Assembly (NCBI GenBank): GCA_022264855.1
Contig: JABYQU010000017.1
Location: 434,001-498,000, forward strand
Origin: Lenzites betulinus
Taxonomy: Eukaryota; Basidiomycota; Agaricomycetes; Polyporales; Polyporaceae
Direction: 5' to 3'
Length of the DNA: 64,000 bases
Position 1 is the first letter of the stretch, and each line of letters begins with the position of its first letter. Both the position numbers and the translations under genes were made by a program. Positions 1-10,720 of the stretch are shown piece after piece. Below the pieces are notes generated by a model that was not told where the DNA came from, did not search any database, and saw nothing but the letters and a program-made list of their open reading frames with translations.

Positions 1-190
1 AAGTACTGGTCAGCGTATGCTGTAGTACTGGCTCGCCACGACATGCATACCGAGAAGTGTAGAGCCCTGGACGGTCGCGGTCCAGCACGACAAAGTATGC
101 TCCCGTCCTTTCAAACGGATCAATCTCCTCCGTAGATGTCTCGATGTCGCGTGGTTCTTCTTTAACTGCCGGAGCTTTGTCGCGAGCCAT
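1..190 (-). CDS. Partial hypothetical ORF running off the left edge
   Basis: An ATG at 190 in a good context opens a frame on the minus strand. It stays open to the window edge, about 63 codons. The product starts MARDKAPAVKEEPRD, is acidic, and then reads PFERTGAYFVVLDRDRPGLY. I do not recognise the family. The aromatic/RPGLY stretch faintly recalls RNase H-associated viroplasmin-like N-termini, but this is too weak to name. It lies about 1.1 kb beyond the 3' end of the KDZ transposase and could be transposon cargo, a host gene or chance. No upstream exon was found. Confidence 0.3.
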   Translation of the reverse strand, partial: MARDKAPAVKEEPRDIETSTEEIDPFERTGAYFVVLDRDRPGLYTSRYACRGEPVLQHTLTST

Positions 191-1336
191 GGTGGGACAG
201 AGGAATGAGCGGGATGGTCAAGTGTGCATTGCATAGATTCGATAGCAGCGAGGACGACTTACCAGCGCTTGATGGGCAGTGATCGGTCTACCCCGCAATC
301 TACGACCCACTGAGCATCCACTGGCTGGAATATTGCTGGCGACGGGGTCGGCTTGGACAATGGGCCATTCTGCGAGTGCGGTGGTCAAGGATGAGGACGT
401 GGCAAGAGACAACAAGCAACTTACATAACGAGGAAGCGAGGCGTGGGTCAGAGAAGCAGCCGTACTGCAACCGAAGTACTTCGGCGCTTTGACTGGGCGG
501 TCCGAAACCTCGAACTCCCGAAATAATTCATTGCAGCTCTTCTCGTTAGGCCTCTGGAGAGACTAAGTGTGGAGCGCTATATGAAACAATCCTATATAAC
601 TTTAACAAACTACTCTACTGTCGACTTTGGCATGGTACGAGCAAAGCCGTTCTTACCGGTGACCATTGGCAGTGTGGCGGTGAGCTTCAAGTTCAGGTAT
701 TCCGGAGCCTCCAAATTGTGTGCGGTGGTCAATGTACTCCATCACCCGAACTTCAGAGCATATGTACTATGTATGAAACTGTTGGCTAAGTACCCCGTTA
801 AACATACACTCTCAGGGTTTCAGGGATATCCAGGGTAGAGAAGCTCGGTATCTCGAGTACTGGCAGAATGTTGTTAAAGCACTGGTTCATCGAGCGCACT
901 GCTCGCGCAGATTCGAAATCTCAACTCCAGCACGCCCCCATAAACACCACTCACATCCCACGACGACTTCCACTACATGTACCATGGTGTATACAACTAT
1001 TTATTCCTGATCGACATGGCGCGGAATTATCTAGCGACGTATGACTTCTGGTTCCACCCCGTGCACGTCTGACGGTATGGGCAATTCCTCTTAGCGTGAT
1101 GCACCTTCCCTGTCGTACACGCTCCGCTCGACTGCAAACCCACCTGCCTCCGGGTTGTATGCAGCTTATAGTGTACCAGACTCTTGTTGTACCCTGTACT
1201 AATTCCTTGACGCAGGTTGTTGAAATATCTCAGTGACATTTCGGTAGCACCACTCTGTGGCACATGTCCAACGTCGAGACCTCCCATGATCGTGTTTACT
1301 GTAGGACATTGACGCAGGCATTACTACTACAGGGAA
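191..1336. other. Intergenic stretch, no supported gene
   Basis: This is 1.1 kb between the left-edge ORF and the transposase stop codon. It holds only short ORFs. One is an 86-codon, Cys/Lys-rich minus-strand frame at 1027-1287 just past the transposase stop, which I do not recognise. If the transposon has terminal repeats, the 3'-side one should lie here or further left. I could not find one by eye. Confidence 0.5.
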
Positions 1337-4300
1337 CTACATAGCGAGAGCACCGCAGAAGTCCGTTAAAGCCGTGAGCTCAACTTGGACATCGTCATCG
1401 TCGAGATCCTCCCCTTCTACATTGTCCTCGCCATGGCCCTGCGCCGCCGATTCACTCATCGTGACATCCTCCGTCTCCCGAGCCTTGCCTTCGGAGTCAT
1501 TCAAGCGCAAGGCGGGAGCACCTCCCTCCCGACGACCCGGCATGGGGTCCCCTGTGTAACCCGTCAAGTCGTACAGTTTCCGGAGCGTGCCTAACACATG
1601 AGCGTTGGCCGCACGGCGACGGGTCGTGTACTCGACGACAGCGCCATACAAAGGGTCGTGAGCCTCATCGAGAGATCCGAGAACCTGCGTGAAGAGCGCG
1701 TCCTCGTCGCAGATCGACGTGTGGAGTCGACGGGCTTCGATGTTAACAGCGTCGATCTCCTCGTGAGCACGCGCAAGACGCCGCGCACGACGCAACGTCT
1801 CGCGCACGGCGGGTTGTGCCCAAGGCTTGTCGCGGACGTCAGCCCTCGTGTCATTGAGCAGCTCAAACTCTTGCAGTAGCTGATAATGTCCTACAGTATC
1901 CCAATCGAGCTTGGGACGCGGCGGGTCGAGTGCAGCCGCCGCCGTATTGTAAACCTGGATAGCGGTCCTCAGCGCGCGCGAGCGCGTTTGCATGTTCTTC
2001 GCGATGTGACGACGCATACGATAACCTGTAAACTATCAGTGGGGGGTACGCGTAGCGTTCAAGGACGAACCAGTCTGCGATATGTTCATCTTGTGCAATT
2101 CGAAGAGTCGTTGGACTACGAGGCGCTGGAGGTTCGACAGCGCACGCTGATACTTGCGCGTTGCAATATACTGAGCCACACGGATGTACTCTGCATCGCC
2201 AGGCTGCCATGAGTGCTTGATCCCTAGGTGAACCTCCAGATTGGCGACCTCCAGCATGAGGACCTTACGGCGCGCGTCCAGGTACCGTCGGTCGGTCTCG
2301 ATCTTGCGGGTGCGCGAAGTTTCCGCTTCGTAGTTCGTGGGGCCAGTGTTGGGTGCCATGAAGATGACCTCGGGGCGGCCGTCAGCTGCAAGGAAGCGGC
2401 GGTTGGTGCGCGAAAGCTGCAAACTGTATATACGGTTAGGAGAGATGACTACATCACAGAGCGGACTCACGAGACGTCACGCAGTTCCTCTAAAGCCTCG
2501 ACATAGGCGATCTCATGGAGGTCGCCTACAGACTCCTTGCCGAGCGACCCAACATAAACGCGCTCTTCGGTGGCGAACTTGACGAGGTCTTCTGGCGTCA
2601 GAGCGAGTGAATTCATCGCCTCGGCGACAACGATGCCTTGTTCACGCACGATGCTCAGTGCTTGCCGATAATTGTCATATAACATCTTGCCCAGGTTCAG
2701 GTATTTCTCGTCGTCCCACTGTTGAAAAAACGCGTCAATCAGGACTCGACGACGGTAGGCCGAAGCATAACGGATGACAGGCGCCAGCTGGTTCGAGGCG
2801 CTAAAAATGCGCTCCATTGTTTCGAGATCCTCGAGACCCATTCCCTTGATACTATTTGGATGGTGTTGGATCTGGCATGAGTACTCATGCGAGTACCCGT
2901 GGAAGGCGTTGACACACACCCGGCACTCGGCCTCTTCGAAGCGCCGGGCGAGAGAGCTGTGGCGGAGCGTGGCGCCAAACGAGCATCCAACGTCGTAGCC
3001 GCACATCGTGCGCTTGTCAAACACGTCGAGGGCCTTCGCAGTGGTGGCGAGGGGATAGCGAGCACTGTGTGAGGCAATCAATAACAACATGAAGACAAAA
3101 AATTAGCTGGCTTACAGTTCCCCACTTCTCACCATGTCGATGATCCACAGAATGAATCCGTGGCGGCATGCGCTCGCGAACACGCCGGTCTCTTCGAAAA
3201 CATCCCAAGACCGTTTCTTCTCGTCTGCTTGGGCCGCCTTCCAGTTCTTGGTGCACGTCGACGTCGAAGCTTCGCCGTCGGTGGGGTCCCCTTCCATAGC
3301 TACCTCAGGCTGCGTGTCTGCTGCCTCACCATCTCCTTCATGACGAGGCTGGTCATCGCCGGGGTCGTTGGAGATACTATCTGCGGGGGCGCCGTGGGCA
3401 TGGGTGGTGGCGGGGACAGTCGACGATGTGCTGGCGTTGGCGCTGCAAGCGTCGTCCGTGGGAATGGCGTCAGCGCACGGCTGATTCAACGGAAGTGCTG
3501 TGGAATCATCAGGTGTGCTAAGGTCCAGATCATCATTATCAGGGGCGAGCTGAGATAGCGAGGACAGGGCGCCTGTCTGCAACCCCTTCGAGCGGACTTC
3601 GTTGGCGAAGCCATTGACGAAGTCCTGGGACAGGAAATAATCACTGTCATTGAAGACACGACTGTCGCCAACCTTACGTCCACCAAGGGGACGCATGCGC
3701 TTGAGGGAATTGTTGCCGTCCATACAAAACATACGGGAGAACGTTCTTGAGGGCTCGCCATCAAGCTGATTAGATCTGATCAGCTACACTGGATGTACAA
3801 CAATGTTATTCCAACATACCTTGTAGCAGCATGCCGGGCACGAGTTACAAGCCCGCCAGTCAGGCGCATCTCTGCCCAGAGTGCCGGACACGCGTTTCTT
3901 GACTGCGTGTAAGATTTCCAGGTAGACGTCGAACGCATCCGAGATCGCGTTGCGAATCATACGACGGTAGGGTACCTGCCAAGCGGTGAGCCCCCGTAGA
4001 ACAGCGATGCCGAGAAATTGAAGACTCACGGAGTAGTAATAACAAACCAATTTAGCGAAGGCCTCGAGGCTGAAGGACGCCTTGACGAGGCGGATGCGTC
4101 GAAGAAGCTCGAGCGTCTTGAGTGAGATTGCGACCGCAGGAGTCACAGGGGTTGTGCCAAGGTATCCATTCACGACAAGGGCTTCAGCGACGGAGAGCGC
4201 GGTGTCCGAAGCCACAGACGCAGTAGCGGACAACGAGAAAATGTCATATACGTCAATTTCAAACGCTAGTGAGATAGGAGAGGGTCAGCGTGCTCCCACA

Positions 4301-5118
4301 CATGCCCCGATAGATCCAGGGACGTGGCACTTACCTAGGGGCTGAGATGGCACTGAGGCCTCAGGGGAGACGGAGGGTGCAGAGTCGAGCGGGCCCTGCG
4401 TCAAGTTGCATGATGACGCATCCACGTGCGGGCCTGGTATTCCCTGTGAGAACGCTTCATCAAGCGATGGTGGGCAGGGGGGCGCCGGGGAGAAGCCCGT
4501 TGGACTAGACGATGGATGACGCCACCGAAGGTACGCCTCGACAAGGCGCGGCATCACCGTATTCCAGTGGGCGGTCTGTCGTTGGACACGTTGCCGCCAC
4601 GTCCGCTTGTCGCCGGAATGACGGTGAGAGTATCTATGGGCTGCTGTAATGTCATAGCGATCGTTACGTGGCATGGGACGTACGCGAAGTCCATTAACTG
4701 TTCCATCTCCTTGTCATCCACCTCAACGCCATCCTCAATATCCTCCCATGCGTTGTCTTCATCTTCTGCCACAGGCGCGCCGGCGGGACCCGAATCGTCG
4801 CAGTCGTTACCATCCTCCATAGAGCGGATATCAGGAGAGGGGTCGTCGCGGGCGGCCGAGAGGACCCGGAGAGTTTCTGGGTCAAGTCCTGTGCAGAACA
4901 GTCATCAGTAGCGCAGCTACACTCCTAGTACACAAGAACTCACCCGAAAGATTCAGCTCATATTGTTGAATAGCCCTGGCATGCCGTACTGCGATCTCCT
5001 GGGTACGCACACTCCTCGAATGGAAGGTTTTCCGAGCGGGGCCATCTTCAGAGCGTCGATATGGGGCAGGTCCAGCGGTCCGAACAGACTTCGTCGAGCG
5101 AGCCCTCTTGCTGCCCAT
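1337..5118 (-). mobile_element. KDZ (Kyakuja-Dileera-Zisupton) transposase with CxC1 head, intact
   Basis: DNA transposase of the KDZ superfamily, about 1118 aa in nine exons: 5118-4944, 4888-4684, 4633-4335, 4265-4030, 3975-3820, 3765-3116, 3064-2471, 2423-2071 and 2025-1337. All junctions are GT-AG and the frame closes exactly. The start MGSKRARSTKS follows the family pattern of a short basic head. An acidic stretch and the TWRQRV...MPRLVEAYLRW segment come next. The CxC1 cysteine region (NSCPACCYKLDGEP, FCMDGNNS) follows, around residues 345-370. The KDZ core contains CGYDVGCSF, NAFHGYSHEYSCQ and IKGMGLEDLE, and the C-terminal helical part reads MRRHIAKNMQTRSRA. There is no internal stop, so the copy could be active. 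Terminal inverted repeats and target duplications were not identified. Family assignment is very secure; exact exon ends are inferred. Confidence 0.93.
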
Positions 5119-6231
5119 GGCGATACAGACACAGATCACGACAGCGAGACCTAGGAAGACAAGGGCACGGGAGCAGCGAGGCCTGTAGAGATCATCGTGG
5201 TGAGAGGCTAACAGCTGGCAAGTATGAGCGCCTACTGCGACGGGACGACTGACAGGCGCGCGGGTACCGTGTGAACGACATCTCAGATCTCACAATACTG
5301 TACAGCGGCCTCCTCCTTCCTCTATGGTGGTAGCATGGACACTGGGTGTTTTCATTATGTTGGAATCAGCCGAGAGATGGGGGCAGGGGCGGGCGCGGGG
5401 CGGGCGGGAGGCGGGACTAGTACTATTGAGTGGGCGGGGATGTCGGAGCGGGCCGGGTAAATCGGGGGCGGGCGGGCTGGGGGTGTTAGACGCCCCCCGC
5501 TGTTCACAGCACAAGTCCCCCCTTGTAGGGGCGTATACGTAGTTACGTTGCTGCGTGGGCGTACTATTGTCCGGGCGTACAATACAAATGCATTACAACA
5601 AGCGCGGAAGGAAACGGACAACAGGCGGGACGGGGAGAGGGGGGACATCGCCGACGCCGTCGGGAACAGCGAGCAGGAGGCAGGCGGGGTGATAGCGCCG
5701 GCGCCGGGGAGTTGCCGAGGGCGCCGAGGGCGCGCGCCGTACTCAACGCCAGCGGGAATGATCTAATCAACTCAGATCAGTTAGATCTGGTGATCTGGTG
5801 TTATCGCGGGGACACGACATACTGCCGTATATGGGGAGGAGAACTACTTACTCGATGGAGGAATGCTTGGGCGTAGTGCGCCGTTATACTGGCAGTATGG
5901 CGCTGCACGGCATTCGGAGTGGATTAGCCTGTCAAAGGGGGGTACTATGACAGTTGTATTAGCCGCCTTATCTGTGATGATCAGGTGGGAGACAGGGTAT
6001 CTCTTAGATGGGTTTCCCACGAGCGATCAACCTATCTAAGAGATACATGGGGGCCCTGCCTTAGGTGCGTCAATGCATGTGATACCACCAATCATGGGCG
6101 TCTGATGTACCGGCTTCTGAGCAGAGTGGTGCCAGCGCCACAGTACTGCACATCTCCGGCACACTTATACTACATCGCCCCGTGGGGTTCCTCTATCATA
6201 CACCCTCTCCTGCGTATACCGGCCTGCCACA
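5119..6231. promoter_or_regulatory. Divergent intergenic region between KDZ transposase and PXMP4
   Basis: This 1.1 kb carries the 5' flank of the transposase and the promoter of the peroxisomal gene. It includes a G-rich stretch at about 5370-5480 and a perfect 13-bp inverted repeat (5997-6046). No conserved coding sequence was seen. Any 5' terminal repeat of the transposon should fall in the first part. Confidence 0.5.
5997..6046. repeat. Perfect 13-bp inverted repeat with 24-bp spacer
   Basis: The left arm GTATCTCTTAGAT (5997-6009) and right arm ATCTAAGAGATAC (6034-6046) are exact reverse complements. They lie about 190 bp upstream of the PXMP4 start. This could be a cruciform, a dyad operator or the scar of a small element; the sequence alone does not decide. 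Confidence 0.7.
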
Positions 6232-6998
6232 ATGTCTGGACTAGAGGCTATCCTGAGCGACCCCGCATACCATGACTACCTCGCTATCCTCAAGGGGGCT
6301 CGGAACGGTCTCGTTTACGGCGTGAAAGTGCGCTTCCCCCACGCCCTAATTATGGCGATCCTCTTCGGCCGCGGAGAGTGAGTTTCGTGCCGCACACATT
6401 GCTAGAACAGTCCCTAACCTCCCCGAGAACAGCTGGCAGACGCGGCTGAAGGCCATCTACCGCGCGACGAAGCAGCACGCGCTGAACCTGGCGAAGTTCG
6501 TCTCGCTCTACAAGACACTGCTGCTGCTCCAGAAGAAAGCCAACGGGGGCAAGGAGCGCAGCTTCGACACCTTCATCGCCGGCCTGATCGGTGGATACGT
6601 CGTCTTCGGCGAGCGCAGCGCAGTGAACGAGCAGGTGAGCACCTTCCCTCGCCCCAACTCACCCCAAACCACAAGAGCCGCGCTGACCACCCACCTTTGC
6701 ACCCGCCCCTCCCCCCGCCCAGATCGTGCTGTACGTCTGCTCCCGAGTGGTCGCGTCCTTCCTCTCGCGCGCGAAGACGCCGTACTCGTCCGCGACGCCC
6801 GCCGCGCCGGGGCGGCCGCTGCCGCCCGACTCGACGCAGTTCTCCATCTTCGCGGCGGTGTGCTGGGGCGCGGTCATGTGGCTCTTCAACGAGCGCGGCG
6901 AGACGGTGCAGCCGGGGATGTTCAACTCGATGACCTACCTCTACCGCGACTCCGAGCACTGGAATAGCCTGCGGACGCTGCTGTGGCACAACAAGTGA
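6232..6998 (+). CDS. Peroxisomal membrane protein 4 (PXMP4/PMP24), Tim17/22/23-like
   Basis: 207-aa integral peroxisomal membrane protein, close to the 212 aa of the animal protein. Exons are 6232-6377, 6433-6634 and 6723-6998, all GT-AG and in frame. The protein follows the PMP24 pattern throughout: LAILKGARNGLVYGVKVRFPHAL near residue 20, then LNLAKFVSLYKTLL, then GLIGGYVVFGE, and MWLFNERGETVQPGMFNSMTYLYRDS near the C-terminus. The Gly-rich helices are those of the Tim17/Tim22/Tim23/PMP24 superfamily. Its transport role is not well defined; peroxisomal location is known for the family. It is transcribed away from the transposase and towards the Ras gene. Confidence 0.92.
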
Positions 6999-8954
6999 GC
7001 CTGCTCCCCGGGTGCCGTTATTATTATGGGCGTGGGCATGGCGCGTGCGTGCGTCAATGTGTACTAGATACCTGGAGGCGCGGGGTCTGGAGCCTGCGGG
7101 CCGGGCCGCTGTCGCTAATATACACCGTAAACCCTTGACCACCAGGACGATGGACATCGCACAGGGTGCGGTTGACGCACACGACAGCGGCCCTGCCCTG
7201 CTTCTCGAATTCAGCACGAGCTCAGTTCCGACGTGACCGGGACCACTGGGGGCAGCTGGCGCCCGGCAGAGGACGAAGAGGACATCGCAGCAAGTCGCCG
7301 AGGAGCATCACGTATACGGTTTGCACCTTGTGTGCCGCGGCACGCCCGCATGTTGTCTATTGTGGCCGCAGGCGCGCGGACCGCCAGAATTTGTGCAGAA
7401 TCGCCGTAGATGGTGCTGCTGCCCCAGCGCAGGGCCCACACCGCGACAACCTAGAGGTCGTTCCGCGCACCCCTGCGATTATATTCGATCAGGATCGGCC
7501 GCGTACGTGTGGCCCGCAGGGTGATGGCTATCGCGATTCGCAGCTGCAGTCTGGATTGCATACGCGGCGCCGGCATCCACAGGTGAGTGACGGTGTCCGT
7601 ACACTCCGTCGAAGGATATAGTGATAACTGCTTTCCGTCTATCCAGACAGCCAGCTGCAGCCAGCCTGACGCGGTCGTCAAGGCAAGTCGCCGGCTGTAC
7701 ATGTGCCCAGACCCCCAAGTACGCCAACAAGGTTCGCGTTCGCTTGCACAACAAACCCTACCTGGGCCGCAGACCACACGGGCTGCCGACGGGCCCTGCG
7801 CATGCGGTGAGCGCGTTCGCGCGCGCGTATTCGAAGTGACGTCGAGCCCACAACCCGAGAAGGGCGGACGAAGGCGTCGCATTAATTCATCGCAGCACCC
7901 CCGGGCCAGACCACGACCAGTGACTGCTGGCAGCGGCTGCCCCGCCCCCACACGCACGTCCCTCGCCATCACCGGGCGCACGTCCCCCGCTTCTGCGCAC
8001 CCCGGAGGGCCGGGCGCGACGCGCACGGGGAGGGGGGGACGTACTGCGGCCGTTCTTACTTAGTTCTTAACTCTACTCTTGCTCGACCCTGGAGCGCGCG
8101 CGCCCACCCGCGTGCAATCCCCCCCGCGCCATCCGCGATCCATCGTAGAAGCCGGACGCAGGCTGCGTCCGCACCGTCGGTTCTCGCACCCCTCCGACCC
8201 GGCGCACGAAGGGGCGAGTGCGAGTGCGTGCGCGCGCGCGGCGTCCGCCTTCTCGCGATTTATCGAGCGCGCCGTGAGAGGAGCAGCGCGGGGAGGTGTG
8301 CGCAGAAGGTGAGCGGCCGCGTGCCCCCAGGGCAGGTGACCCGCGCACTTGCCATGCGCCCGCGGTCGGAGGGGTGGATGCCGCGTAGTAGTAGCAGTAC
8401 GTACCTGGAAGGCGGCTCGGGCGGGCATTATTACCTATGAGCGAGTGCTGGATGCCAGGATGGCGGGGGCCGTGGATAGCTCCTAGTACATCCATCTGTC
8501 AACGCTACGCGGATGGGTGCTGAGTGGCAGCTGAATTGTCCCTATGATAAATCACGGCCGGATAGCGGGCAGTTGCTAGGATCAGTTGGGAAGGATCATA
8601 CCTGGACGTGGGCAGTTCCCTCGGGGCGCTGCGCGGTGTGGTCGGCCGGTGTACAGGCATCACTCCCACAAGCAGTACCACGGACTCGACGATCTCCTTC
8701 CGGGCGGGCACGTCAGCGTCGTTGAGCAGAAATGCACACCCACAGCAATGTACAGCCACTTTACGTGAGAGGGGATATATGTACATTGGAAGCAGGCCAA
8801 TGGAGAAGATCACCGAGGGCTGCAGATGACCCCCTGAGACACGGAGCCTGAAGACGTAATAAACCCAACTGAAAAGGAAGATGAAGACGTGGTATCATAA
8901 AAGGAGGTAAGTAAGTGGAGAGACGGGTCAGTTCTATGTAGTCCTGGATGTGCC
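6999..8954. other. Convergent intergenic region without recognisable genes
   Basis: Nearly 2 kb separates the 3' ends of PXMP4 and the Ras gene. The ORFs here (longest about 190 codons at 7451-8026) overlap in several frames, show no domain I know, and look like GC-driven open frames. No repeat or RNA gene was recognised. Confidence 0.4.
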
Positions 8955-9829
8955 CTACATGATAATACACTTGCGCTTCTTCTCCTTCTCGGGTGACCGT
9001 ACGGGACCTGGTACCGCCTGGTCCTGGGGCTTCGTCGATCGTAGCAGGCGGACAAGGTTGTTGAAGAGGCGTTCAACGTTGTGCGCCGTTTTTGCTGATG
9101 TCTCTAGGAACTCGCAGCCGAACTGCCGCGCCAGCGCCGCACCCTCCTCCCTCGACACCTCGCGCTCGAACTGTTTGTCGCATTTGTTGCCGACAAGCAT
9201 GAAGACCGGCTTCTGTCGCTTGACCTTCAACATGGCCTGCCGGAAGACGTCGAGACGCTCGAACGTCGCCCTGGACGCGATGGAGTACACCAGGATAAAG
9301 CCCTGGCCTTCCCTGTGGCGAGATGGGTGTCCGGAATAGGCTAGGGAGAGCACCAGAGCTTACCTGACCCATTGATCACGAAGCGTCGCGTACTCCTCTG
9401 GAGTGACACATGGGATGATGAGCGGTAGCCGGGGGCGGGCACGGTCGGGCGGACGCACCTTGGCCCGCGGTATCGATCACCTCCACGAAACACATGCGAT
9501 TGTCGACTACGAGCTGTTTGCGGTATGCGTCTTCTATCGTTGGGTCGTAAGTCTGGGGCGGCGTTAGCATGCTGTTGACGTAAGGTTCAATATGCGGGGG
9601 AAGCGTACCTCTGTGGGAGGCCGCCCGGACGAAGAATGGAGTTGAGGGAGTGGCCGAGGAACGGAGGCGTTAGGACGTACCAACAAAGCAATTGAGCGTA
9701 AACTGGGCGGGTGCAGATGAGCCTCGGAACGCGGGGGGCTGGAGGGGGCGGCGGGAGACTCACTTGTACAGCCAGTGCGGTCTTTCCTACACCACCGTCA
9801 CCAAGAACGGCTACTCTCCAGCTATCCAT
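8955..9829 (-). CDS. Ras-family small GTPase with CAAX box
   Basis: Membrane-anchored GTPase switch of 191 aa. Exons are 9829-9764, 9702-9681, 9610-9609, 9552-9459, 9397-9364 and 9312-8955. The sequence shows the P-loop GDGGVGKT, the effector loop [27 protein letters not shown] (switch II with the catalytic Gln), GNKCDK, ETSAK and the C-terminal CIIM prenylation box after a Lys/Arg-rich tail. It falls in the RAS/RSR1 type, not Rho or Rab. The third exon is only 2 nt (AG). Without it the effector loop loses frame; with it the loop has exactly canonical length and all flanking introns (70 and 56 nt) have CTAAC branch points. The first ATG is 9829; the frame upstream of it has only a TTG. Confidence 0.93.
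9609..9610 (-). other. Predicted 2-nt microexon (AG) of the Ras gene
   Basis: On the minus strand the context is CACAG|AG|GTACGC. The two bases complete the Glu codon that links FTLNCFV to TYDPT. The alternative is two-step splicing through a site that leaves AG behind, which is the same product. Confidence 0.7.
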
Positions 9830-10189
9830 GACTGCTGGCAAGCGAGGTCAGGGTCGTGTGAAGGGGGCGCTGGGGCTGGCGGGTGCGGACGAACCTCAAA
9901 GACGTGGGGAAGGGAGCGTGTAGAATGTGTGGATCTAGGGGGATGGTGAGGACGACTGCGGGGGGAGACAATAAGGCACAGACGGACTGGAAGGGCGAAG
10001 GATGCGGCAGGGGCGGTCGTGAATGGTGCAGGGGGTCGCGGGCGGCGGAAAGATAAAAAGCGGATTGTGAACGTCGTGGAAGATCGTGCAAGGTCGTAAA
10101 GAAAAGGCCGGGCTGGAGCCTTGACGGAGACGGGCAGTGGTGGACGTAGAGAGAAGGGCGTACAGAACTCGGCGGGCACGCGCGCACGA

Positions 10190-10720
10190 GCGCCCCTGCT
10201 ATTTCTACTCAATCACCGCCCGCCCGCCCTTTCGCCCCAATCTGCCCCCCATCCGGCCTCTTCCCGCCCACTTTCCCCATCACCGCCCCCGCCTGCCCCA
10301 TCCGGCCGGTCCACGCCGCCCAATCCCGGGCCCCCAGTATTTGCGCGCGGTTTGTCCCGGCCGTCTGCGCTCTTCGCGCCTTCGCCTCCTTCTCCCTCTT
10401 CTTGCCCGGGACGCTCGTCTCCCCGTGCTCGAGACACCCGTCCCCGCGCCCGCCCCGGCTCGAGGCACGCGATGCCCAGACGAGGCACCGGCCATCGCCG
10501 ACTCCCCGCCCTCACCCCCGTATCAACTGCCACACTCAGGCACCCTCTTTCTCCTCCATCTTCATGTCTTTCCCCAGGCCTCGTGCGGCCTCTATCTCCA
10601 TGTGCTGGCCCTGCCCCGTCCCCCTCCCTCGCCGTTCAACTTGCCCGCCAAGGTAACCGCACCCAACTCCCACTGCAGCCGCGAACCTCGTGCCAGCCAA
10701 AACCCGATTGCCTTCCGCTG
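10190..10720 (+). promoter_or_regulatory. Long pyrimidine-rich tract
   Basis: About 500 bp of the plus strand is dominated by C and T. Basidiomycete genes often have CT-rich segments just before the transcription start, so this may mark a plus-strand transcript, but no convincing coding sequence follows. It lies roughly 0.4-0.9 kb upstream of the Ras gene, which is on the other strand. Confidence 0.3.

Noticed and set aside
4620..4720. Apparent frameshift in the KDZ transposase between EQLMDFA and the TWRQRV block
   Set aside because: A 50-nt GT-AG intron (donor GTACGT after 4684, acceptor CCCATAG before 4633) restores the frame and gives the expected family sequence, so no mutation is needed.
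191..6231. Terminal inverted repeats and target-site duplication of the KDZ element
   Set aside because: Reading both flanks by eye gave no matching ends. The 13-bp dyad at 5997-6046 is local and does not pair with the other side.
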